Shown here: one piece after another, positions 23,712-30,343 of the stretch
Position numbering within the stretch: position 1 is the stretch's first letter
Layout of the letters: each line of letters starts with the position of its first letter
NCBI GenBank assembly: GCA_005223085.1
Contig: NJBP01000008.1
Span: 1-46,211, forward strand
Reading direction: 5' to 3'
Source: Candidatus Aerophobetes bacterium Ae_b3b
GTDB taxonomy: Bacteria > Aerophobota > Aerophobia > Aerophobales > AE-B3A
DNA: 46,211 nucleotides
Notes under the pieces: model-generated
Seen by the model: only the letters and a program-made list of their open reading frames with translations
The model's database searches: none
What the model was told of the DNA's origin: nothing
Program-made: the position numbers and the translations under genes

Positions 23712-24797
23712 TTAGGTAGCAAATCGTCTCCTCCGCCATTGATCAAAAACAACAACACCAATAATGATTAAACCCATAATGAGGCGTTGCCAGAAAGCCG
23801 AGACATTGAGCAAGTTCAAACCGTTACCCAGTACACCCATTATGAATGCGCCAATTAGTGAACCAAAAACACCACCTTCTCCACCAAAGAGATTTGCTCC
23901 CCCAATGACTACCGCGGAAATACTTTGCAATTCTGCTCCTTCCGCCATCAGGGCGTTGGCTGAATTTAGACGGCCGGTCAGGACAACACCTGCAACTCCA
24001 GCCAGGAGTCCCATAATAGTATAAGCGATAATTCTGGTGCGTTCAATATTGATACCTGAAAATCTGGCAGCTTCCCGGTTTCCTCCTACAGCATAAATAG
24101 CCCGGCCTAACGTAGTATGAGTTAAGACCATCCAGCCCAGGATAGTGACCGCTGCAATAATCAGAGCTGGAACCGGCACCCCCCAAACATCGCCGCTACC
24201 TAACCAGATTAGTTCTGGAGGCAAATATCCTACAAGTTTAAGGGCGGTGAAGTGTGAGGGAACCGGCAGGCCCCCCGTCAAAATTAGTGCTATACCTCTT
24301 GCTGCAGCCATCATACCTAGCGTAGCAATAAAATCAGGTATCTTTCCTTTGGTAATGATGATACCGCTTATAAATCCCGTTAGTGCCCCCGTCCCCACAC
24401 CCAAAAGTATACCAACTCCAAAACTGAGCCCCCAGTATGACATTGCTACCGCGGACATCGAAGCTGAGAGGGCAAGAACAGCGCCAACGGATAAATCAAT
24501 CCCTGCACAAATAATAACCATTGTCTGGCCTACAGCAAGGATAGCATTAATGGAAGTTTGTCTTGTTATATTTAAAAGATTACTTACAGTCAAAAAATAT
24601 GGGCTGGCAAAAGAAAGATATATAATCAGGAAAAGCAAGGCCATAATTGGCCCCCCGCTTAGTAAAATTTTCCTGATTTTTCCACCTCGCATAGAAACCC
24701 ACTGATTCATTAAAGATATTCTGGAGGACACTGTTGAGGGTATCGTGCTCTGGGGATTATTTTTTTCAGTGGGTATTCTTTTTCTTTGTTCCCTCAT
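23712..24797 (-). CDS. ABC transporter permease, ribose/xylose (CUT2) type
   Basis: This inner-membrane permease (361 residues) of the RbsC/BPD_transp_2 family forms the sugar channel. After a cytoplasmic head of about 40 residues there are about eight to ten helices, and the family stretches ICAGIDLSVGAVLALS, TLGRAIYAVGGNREAARFSGI and ISAVVIGGANLFGGEGGVFGS are present. It follows the ATPase gene by 32 bases. The single permease probably works as a homodimer. The transported sugar is unknown. Confidence 0.92.
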   Translation of the reverse strand: MREQRKRIPTEKNNPQSTIPSTVSSRISLMNQWVSMRGGKIRKILLSGGPIMALLFLIIYLSFASPYFLTVSNLLNITRQTSINAILAVGQTMVIICAGIDLSVGAVLALSASMSAVAMSYWGLSFGVGILLGVGTGALTGFISGIIITKGKIPDFIATLGMMAAARGIALILTGGLPVPSHFTALKLVGYLPPELIWLGSGDVWGVPVPALIIAAVTILGWMVLTHTTLGRAIYAVGGNREAARFSGINIERTRIIAYTIMGLLAGVAGVVLTGRLNSANALMAEGAELQSISAVVIGGANLFGGEGGVFGSLIGAFIMGVLGNGLNLLNVSAFWQRLIMGLIIIGVVVFDQWRRRRFAT

Positions 24798-24829
24798 AAA
24801 TTAAACACCTCATAATATTGATTTCAGAA

Positions 24830-25606
24830 TTACAATGAACCAGTTATTAGTTTGACGATTTCGTCAATATTGGTTTCGCTCTTAATCCTTGAGCCTACCC
24901 TTCGGCCTCCCCGTAGAACGATAATCCTATCTGATACATCAAAAATATGTCTCAAATTATGGCTAATAACGATGATAGGTGCTCCCTCCTCTTTTATCTG
25001 TTTTATAAGTGCTAAAACCTTCCTCGTCTCTTCCACACCTAGAGCAGCAGTTGGTTCATCTAAAATGACTATTTTCCCACTCCAGGCAATGGTTCTTCCC
25101 ACGGCCAGAGCCTGACGTTGACCGCCGGACAGGTTTTGAACTGGTTCTTTCAAAGAAGGAATAGAAATTTTTAACCTTTTCAAAATATCGATGGTTTCAG
25201 CTACCATTCTTTTCCTATTTACAAACCAACGAAATTTGGTAAGAGGTCTCCCCAAAAAGATATTTTCGACCACATCAAGCTTATCTACTAAAGCTAGTTC
25301 CTGGTATACTGTCTCTATTCCTAAATCCATGGAAGCACGTGGACTACGGATCTCTATTTCTTTCCCTTCGATGAGAACCTCTCCCTTATCCGGCTGATAG
25401 ACTCCTGCAATTATCTTTATCAGGGTGGATTTACCGGCGCCATTATCTCCAACCAGAGCTAGAACCTCATTAGGATAGAGTTCCAGGTCCACATCTTCAA
25501 GGGCATGAACCCCCCCAAAGTATTTGCATATTCCTCTTAATTCTAAAATCGGCTCACTTTTGGAGGTTATATCTCCACCTGCTTTTAAGAGTTTGTTTGT
25601 CACCAT
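24830..25606 (-). CDS. ABC transporter ATP-binding protein, single-domain sugar type
   Basis: It powers the sugar transporter. Walker A is GDNGAGKST (about residues 53-61 from the chosen start), the signature is LSGGQRQALAVGR and Walker B is IVILDEPTAALG. CUT2 systems usually have an ATPase of about 500 residues with two ABC domains (RbsA); this one has one domain (258 residues), as in FrcA-type systems. I chose the ATG at 25606, which has GGGAGAGAG before it; an ATG at 25639 is also in frame. A 298-base gap with inverted repeats separates it from the binding-protein gene. Confidence 0.9.
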   Translation of the reverse strand: MVTNKLLKAGGDITSKSEPILELRGICKYFGGVHALEDVDLELYPNEVLALVGDNGAGKSTLIKIIAGVYQPDKGEVLIEGKEIEIRSPRASMDLGIETVYQELALVDKLDVVENIFLGRPLTKFRWFVNRKRMVAETIDILKRLKISIPSLKEPVQNLSGGQRQALAVGRTIAWSGKIVILDEPTAALGVEETRKVLALIKQIKEEGAPIIVISHNLRHIFDVSDRIIVLRGGRRVGSRIKSETNIDEIVKLITGSL

Positions 25607-25713
25607 GAATTCTCTCTCCCTTCTCTCAAGGCCCCACATGATTCTCTTTTAATTAACCTGGTAACCATTTTTCCTCTTCTTCTTCAAAAAAAGCATCTAT
25701 CCCATAAATTAAA

Positions 25714-25799
25714 TGCACAGAACAAGTGAGCAACTGTCCCGTTTGTGAAACTTAACAGTGGTTCATATTGGAAAGTTACCCGTTCACTTATTCTGTGCA
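25714..25799. repeat. Long inverted repeat between the binding-protein and ATPase genes
   Basis: Arms of 16 bases, TGCACAGAACAAGTGA (25714-25729) and TCACTTATTCTGTGCA (25784-25799), are complementary at 15 positions. Between them are a further ACTGT/ACAGT pair and a GTTTgtgAAAC palindrome, so the 86-base unit can fold into a branched structure. It has no U-tract on either side. It could be a processing site lowering expression of the downstream ATPase and permease, a protein operator, or a small palindromic element. No clear target-site duplication flanks it. Confidence 0.65.
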
Positions 25800-25899
25800 C
25801 CTATTATATCAAAAGATTAAAAAACTTCCAGGTGAACTGCAGAAAAATAGATCACACAAGATTAACTTATATGAATTGAGCTGGGTACAAAGATTGTAG

Positions 25900-25926
25900 A
25901 GGGGAGTCCTCTATAAAGACTCCCCT
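25900..25926 (-). terminator. Hairpin just after the binding-protein gene (attenuator or mRNA stabiliser)
   Basis: AGGGGAGTC and GACTCCCCT form a perfect 9-pair stem around a 9-base loop, 12 bases beyond the binding-protein stop codon. No long U-tract follows, so it is more likely a partial terminator or 3' stabiliser that keeps binding-protein mRNA above that of the ATPase and permease. That is a common arrangement in ABC operons. Confidence 0.55.
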
Positions 25927-25937
25927 CCTGGTATAAC

Positions 25938-27080
25938 TTATTTTGCCAGATATTCCGCCTTGATTGCATCCCAGTCTATAGGGTCAAGCTTTGGCTCCGG
26001 ATAAAATTCATCCGCATTTTTCTTATACATTGTCCTGGGCCTGATGTCGAAAATCTCAGGGACATCTAGTTCCAGAGCTGCCCTAACCGCATATTCGACT
26101 CCGTACCAACCCCAGTCCGCAAATCCATGAGTTGTTTCTGCCACCATTCTTCCTTCAGCTACCCTCATCGTTGACTCCGGTGTAACGTCATTGGTGAATA
26201 TTTTCACCTCATCTTGCCTCTTCGCAGCCTCAGTAGCTAACATTGCACCCATACCCATCTCATTAGACGCCGCCCACATAAAGTCGAGCGTTCCTGGAGG
26301 ATTGGCTGTGAGAAAGTCTTCCGCTGCCTTGATACCTTTTTCTCGGTTCCAGTCTGCTGGCAAGGTACCAACTATTTTGATACCTGGATACTCATCAATC
26401 ACCTTGTGAAAACCGATCACTCGAGCTGTAGAGAAGAAACCACCAGCAATACCCTCGATAATGGTTCCGGTTGCTTTTATAGCTGCTTTTTCTTTTGGAG
26501 TGACAGTAGCATATAGGTCTTGCCACCATTTTAGGTCAAGGTATTCTCCTGGCTCAACCGCAACTTTTCTCCCCGTACCTAGCACACCCGGTCCACCAAA
26601 GTAATCCAGCACGGTATAGGCAGAAACCTCAGCTGCTTCGCCATTATCGAAGCCAATATAAGAGGCTACCTTAACTCCTGCAATGGGCTCCAGCAAGTTT
26701 ACAATTATCACCGGAATGCCTGCCTCATTAGCCTTGAGGATAGCCGGAATAATCACTTCCACTTCTATAGGTGAGATGGCAATTACATCTACCTTCATCG
26801 TAATAAAGTCTTCGATAATTGCCACCTGATCCCCAAAAGCTATATGTGAGGCCGGAGCCCGATAGATGATACTAGTAGTGATTCCATTGAGAGAAGCATC
26901 GTAAGCACCTATCTCGAAGTAGTGTGTTGCAGTCCTAAAGACTCCGGTGATATCGGGGGGCGTCCAACCAATAACAATTTCCTTAGGAAGCTCCTTGGTC
27001 AGAGCAGGTGTTGACCCTACTACAAGAAGCCCTACCAGCAAAATAACTACCCACAAACTTATCTTTCTCATTCTTTTCAT
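25938..27080 (-). CDS. Sugar ABC transporter substrate-binding protein (RbsB-like family)
   Basis: This exported periplasmic or lipid-anchored-free binding protein (380 residues) captures the sugar for the transporter. A signal peptide covers about residues 1-28 (basic KRMRK, then a long hydrophobic core, cleavage near TPALTKE). The mature part is a type 1 periplasmic fold with VDVIAISPIEVEVIIPAILKANEAGIPVIIVN and ASNEMGMGAMLATEAA, typical of ribose/galactose-type binding proteins. A GGAGGAGG ribosome site precedes the ATG. It is the first transporter gene, before the ATPase and permease. The ligand cannot be deduced. Confidence 0.9.
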   Translation of the reverse strand: MKRMRKISLWVVILLVGLLVVGSTPALTKELPKEIVIGWTPPDITGVFRTATHYFEIGAYDASLNGITTSIIYRAPASHIAFGDQVAIIEDFITMKVDVIAISPIEVEVIIPAILKANEAGIPVIIVNLLEPIAGVKVASYIGFDNGEAAEVSAYTVLDYFGGPGVLGTGRKVAVEPGEYLDLKWWQDLYATVTPKEKAAIKATGTIIEGIAGGFFSTARVIGFHKVIDEYPGIKIVGTLPADWNREKGIKAAEDFLTANPPGTLDFMWAASNEMGMGAMLATEAAKRQDEVKIFTNDVTPESTMRVAEGRMVAETTHGFADWGWYGVEYAVRAALELDVPEIFDIRPRTMYKKNADEFYPEPKLDPIDWDAIKAEYLAK

Positions 27081-27231
27081 TTCTTATTCCTCCTCCTTCG
27101 GGTATTTTATGAACATAAACATCCTCTTACATAGCTGCATCACCTCCTTGATTTGATTTCTGGTTCCCTCCTCTGTTCCTCTTCTACATTAGTGACCCTC
27201 AGATTTTTTATTTCTATGCCAACCTTTTCTT

Positions 27232-27993
27232 TCATTGCGCAGTGTAGCCCCCATCTACGGACAGGACAGCCCCGGTAGCATAGGGAGACTCATCAGAAGC
27301 CAGATAAAGAATTCCATAAGCGATTTCTTCTGGTTTTCCCAGTCTATTTGCCGGACGAACTTTTTCCACCTCTCGTCGAGCTCTTTCTGGATCAGCCTGC
27401 TTAGCTAAAGCTGAAGCTACCAAAGGGGTTTGCGTGGTTCCTGGGCAAACACAGTTCGCTCTTATATTTTGGGAAGCAAAGTCTAAGGCTATACTTTTGG
27501 TCAAAGAAATCAATCCGGCCTTGGAGGTGTTATAAGCAACCTGATTCTTGATAGCTACAATCCCGGCTTCTGAGGAAACATTAATTACTACCCCGCCTTT
27601 ACTCTCAATCATTTGAGGAATACAATATTTACAACAGAGAAAAGCTGCCCGTAAGTTTACCGCCATAATTTTGTCCCATTGCTCCTCATTTGTCCTAATT
27701 ACATCTCCCTGGACATACAGTCCAGCATTATTAACTAAAATATTGATCTTTCCGTATGCTTCTAATACTTTGCTCACCATAGACTTAACCTGGGAGGGGT
27801 CAGTTATATCTGTAGGTACCAAAAATGCTTCTCGTCTTTTTCCTCTAATCATATCCACCGTGTCCTGTCCTCTCTCTTTATCTATCTCCACGATAGCTAC
27901 CTTTGCTCCTTCTTCTGAAAAAAGAAGGGCAGTTGTCCTTCCAATCCCGGAACCTGCTCCAGTAATAATAGCTACCTTATTTTTTAGTCTCAT
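27232..27993 (-). CDS. Short-chain dehydrogenase/reductase (SDR)
   Basis: This classical NAD(P)-dependent SDR (253 residues) oxidises an alcohol or reduces a ketone. The cofactor loop TGAGSGIG is at the N-terminus, NNAG near residue 85, and the catalytic Ser...Tyr-x-x-x-Lys is in NVSSEAG...VAYNTSKAG. VDGGYT closes the chain. I chose the ATG at 27993 (MRLKNKVAIITG) because GAGGA lies seven bases before it; a longer frame to 28038 has no family match. It lies between the regulator and the transporter, so it probably handles the imported sugar or polyol. Substrate unknown. Confidence 0.92.
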   Translation of the reverse strand: MRLKNKVAIITGAGSGIGRTTALLFSEEGAKVAIVEIDKERGQDTVDMIRGKRREAFLVPTDITDPSQVKSMVSKVLEAYGKINILVNNAGLYVQGDVIRTNEEQWDKIMAVNLRAAFLCCKYCIPQMIESKGGVVINVSSEAGIVAIKNQVAYNTSKAGLISLTKSIALDFASQNIRANCVCPGTTQTPLVASALAKQADPERARREVEKVRPANRLGKPEEIAYGILYLASDESPYATGAVLSVDGGYTAQ

Positions 27994-28051
27994 CTGTTTT
28001 TCCTCGAATGTAAATGGGATAGCTTTCTGCCAACCCAAAATAAATTATGAA

Positions 28052-28897
28052 TTATTTATCTGTTCTATCGGAAAAAGAAACAGTTTGCTTGGAAGGTATC
28101 CCAGACCAGAACGTGGAGTTCTCTCTATGAGGAGGTATTCTTTTCTTCATCTCCTCAGCAGGGACAAGTTCAATGGCAAATTTGCACTTATCTCCTCGAT
28201 GCCAGGCCTCAAAGTATTCAATGGGAGTGCCATCCTCAAGATAGCTAACACTTTCAAGGTAAATAAGGGGAGAGCGCCGAGGAACTTTAAGCATATCTGC
28301 CTCGTATTTACTGGCAGCTACCGCCCCCAGGGTTCTATGACCATAGGAGATCTTCAATCTGTATTTATCCCATAAAAGCTGATATAAGGAGCGGTTGGTG
28401 AGGTCTTCTTTTTCCAGTCCCGGGCAGAGGTCTGAGCGAACATAGGTGGTGGTGAACATAACAAGTTCCTTATTTACTGACCTTAAGCGGAAGGTTTTTA
28501 CTACTTTTTGTCCCTCTGAAAGTTTCAATAAGGTTCTTATCCTGGCGGGAGGCTCTACCAACTCATGCTCCAGAACTTTACTTTCCACTTCAAGACCTTT
28601 TTCCTTCATCTCCTGATAAAATCCATAGGTTCTCTGGATAAATTTTTCCTGCAGCTTGGGTTTAGCTACAAAGGTGCCCCTCCCCTTCTCTTTATATACA
28701 ACCCCATCCTGACATAGTTTATTTAAGGCCTGGCGCACAACTGTTCGACTGACTCTAAAGGTGGAACAGAGCTCTGCCTCTGAAGAAAGGGCATCTCCGG
28801 GTTTTAACCTGCCATTCTCTATTTTTTCTCTGAGCAGTTGTTCCAGTTGGTAGTAGTAGGGAACAGGCGAGATTTTATCTATCCCCTTGAAATCCAT
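28052..28897 (-). CDS. GntR-family transcriptional regulator with UTRA effector domain (HutC/FarR type)
   Basis: The 281-residue protein has an N-terminal winged helix (about residues 8-75, with SSEAELCSTFRVSRTVVRQALNKL and KGRGTFV) and a UTRA ligand domain (about 95-235) that usually binds a sugar phosphate or similar metabolite. It is the promoter-proximal gene of the carbohydrate locus, so it probably represses the locus until inducer appears. An 18-base palindrome lies at its own transcription start (28915-28932), suggesting autoregulation. The inducer is unknown. Confidence 0.92.
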   Translation of the reverse strand: MDFKGIDKISPVPYYYQLEQLLREKIENGRLKPGDALSSEAELCSTFRVSRTVVRQALNKLCQDGVVYKEKGRGTFVAKPKLQEKFIQRTYGFYQEMKEKGLEVESKVLEHELVEPPARIRTLLKLSEGQKVVKTFRLRSVNKELVMFTTTYVRSDLCPGLEKEDLTNRSLYQLLWDKYRLKISYGHRTLGAVAASKYEADMLKVPRRSPLIYLESVSYLEDGTPIEYFEAWHRGDKCKFAIELVPAEEMKKRIPPHRENSTFWSGIPSKQTVSFSDRTDK

Positions 28898-28914
28898 AAT
28901 TACATGCTCCTTTT

Positions 28915-28932
28915 ATCCTATAATTACAGGAT
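28915..28932. promoter_or_regulatory. Probable operator of the GntR-type regulator
   Basis: ATCCTATAATTACAGGAT is an 18-base palindrome with one mismatched pair. It lies directly downstream of the predicted start point of the regulator promoter, where a repressor would block transcription. That the regulator encoded next to it binds here is inference from position. Confidence 0.55.
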
Positions 28933-28942
28933 TACTCACTAT

Positions 28943-28970
28943 ATATTATCCTAACTTGAAAATTTGTAAA
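28943..28970 (-). promoter_or_regulatory. Promoter of the regulator and carbohydrate locus
   Basis: On the minus strand TTTACA (28965-28970) and TAATAT (28943-28948) are separated by 16 bases. The expected start near 28936 touches the palindrome at 28915-28932. Confidence 0.6.
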
Positions 28971-29010
28971 CCCCCCCGCTTCATATTTCAGGGTTTGGGG
29001 ATTAGGTTTC

Positions 29011-29038
29011 TTGCTTTTTATCTCTTATTTGTTATATT
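29011..29038 (+). promoter_or_regulatory. Promoter of the plus-strand HAD gene
   Basis: TTGCTT (29011-29016) and TATATT (29033-29038) are separated by 16 bases, which would start transcription about 20 bases before the HAD gene. It is back to back with the GntR promoter. Confidence 0.45.
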
Positions 29039-29065
29039 ATGCCAGAGTTTTTTAATTGAAGAAAA

Positions 29066-29845
29066 GTGGGTGCGAAGTCAAGAAAAGTGGGAGAAAGTAA
29101 ATTGTCTGAAAAGGGTAGGGGAGAGAAGAAGGGAAAAGCTTTAGTTCTGTTTGATGTCGACGGAACACTTACTCAAAACTTTTATGAACATGCACAGGCA
29201 TTTTCAGATGCTTTCAGGCAGGTTTATCGTGTAGAGGCTGATATTGATTGCATAAATCATCATGGGATGACTGATCAGGAGATAATTACGGGGGTCTTAA
29301 AGAAAAATGGAGTACCCCTCGAGGAAATTAATGCAAAAATGAGTCAATGTATGAAGGTGATGGTCAGATCATTCAAAAAAATGGTTAGCAGAAGCCATGC
29401 CAGGGCACTGCCTGGAGTACGAAACCTCTTAAAGAAACTCAAGCAGAAAAATGTTATGATGGGTCTGGTTACTGGAAATCTAGAACCTATTGCCAGAGGT
29501 AAGTTGGGAAAACTACGATTAAATCAATACTTTGAAATTGGTGGTTTTGGGAGTGACGATGCAAGTAGAGCAAATCTAGTAAGGATGGCTCGAAAAAGGG
29601 CAGCTAATCTTTCTGGGTATGAAATCACTGATAGCCAAATCTATTTAGTAGGAGACACTCCGCAGGACATTAGTGCGGCAAAAGAAGCAGCCGTAAAAGT
29701 TCTCGCTGTGGCAACAGGAAATTACACCAGAGAGGAACTGCAAAAATTCAATCCAGACTATGTCTTTGCCGACTTAGTTGGTACCGACAAGATATTGAAA
29801 GTTATTCTCCGGACTACTTTTCGTCCAGACAAATTTTCCCCTTGA
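29066..29845 (+). CDS. HAD-superfamily phosphatase, phosphoglycolate phosphatase-like
   Basis: The only plus-strand gene seen. Motif I is FDVDGTLT (nucleophile Asp30, acid Asp32), motif II is VTGN with a following lysine, and motif IV is LVGDTPQD. It has a helical cap between motifs I and II as in PGP/beta-phosphoglucomutase relatives. The start is uncertain: GTG at 29066, GTG at 29087 or TTG at 29102 (GGGAG before the last) are all in frame, and the first ~24 residues are low-complexity and charged. Its 3' end overlaps the 3' end of comEA by 32 bases (convergent). The phosphorylated substrate is unknown. Confidence 0.85.
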   Translation: MGAKSRKVGESKLSEKGRGEKKGKALVLFDVDGTLTQNFYEHAQAFSDAFRQVYRVEADIDCINHHGMTDQEIITGVLKKNGVPLEEINAKMSQCMKVMVRSFKKMVSRSHARALPGVRNLLKKLKQKNVMMGLVTGNLEPIARGKLGKLRLNQYFEIGGFGSDDASRANLVRMARKRAANLSGYEITDSQIYLVGDTPQDISAAKEAAVKVLAVATGNYTREELQKFNPDYVFADLVGTDKILKVILRTTFRPDKFSP

Positions 29846-30323
29846 TTTTCTCTAGCTTTAATTTGCCAATTCCGGGAACTTTCTCTAGGTCAGATAAATC
29901 CTGAAACGGTCCCTTCTTTTGTCGATATTCAACAATTCTTTGAGCCAAGATCGGGCCAATGCCAGGAAGGTAGGTAAGCTGGTGAGGAGAGGCTCGGTTA
30001 ATATCGATCTTCTCTCCCGGAATCCAGATTTCATCCTCATCCTTTAAGCGCGAGTCTAAATTAAGTCTGCTTAAATCTGCCTGTGGGAGAGCCCCTCCTG
30101 CTTTCTTTACTGCCTCGATAACAAGACTCCCTTCAGACAGACTATACCAACCTGGCTTTCTCACTGCTCCGCCTATTTTTACTTTAACCAAACTGTCAGA
30201 GGTAGGTAAAGAAAGATTTTGACTCCGAGGAATACCTCCCAGGAGTTTTATTCCCATTCCCACCAAAAACACTCCTGATAAAAAAATGAGAACTGTCTGT
30301 TCCTCTCGTGTAAGGTTCCACAT
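29814..30323 (-). CDS. comEA: ComEA-like DNA-binding competence protein
   Basis: ComEA holds double-stranded DNA at the cell surface and passes it to ComEC. The 169 residues comprise an N-terminal membrane anchor (about 8-28), a SLBB-like domain (about 44-100) and a C-terminal pair of helix-hairpin-helix motifs (about 105-165) with INRASPHQLTYLPGIGPILAQRIVEYR and LEKVPGIGKLKLEKI. This is the normal ComEA layout. It lies 20 bases after leuS and may share its transcript. Together with comEC at 13515 it suggests competence potential. Confidence 0.93.
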   Translation of the reverse strand: MWNLTREEQTVLIFLSGVFLVGMGIKLLGGIPRSQNLSLPTSDSLVKVKIGGAVRKPGWYSLSEGSLVIEAVKKAGGALPQADLSRLNLDSRLKDEDEIWIPGEKIDINRASPHQLTYLPGIGPILAQRIVEYRQKKGPFQDLSDLEKVPGIGKLKLEKIKGKICLDEK

Positions 30324-30343
30324 ATGAGGCGCCCCCGTCTAGA

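Noticed and set aside
27084-27140. 18-residue leader ORF (MQLCKRMFMF...) before the binding-protein gene
   Set aside because: GGAGGTG lies only about two bases from its ATG, too close for initiation, and there is no family or attenuator pattern. It may be chance.
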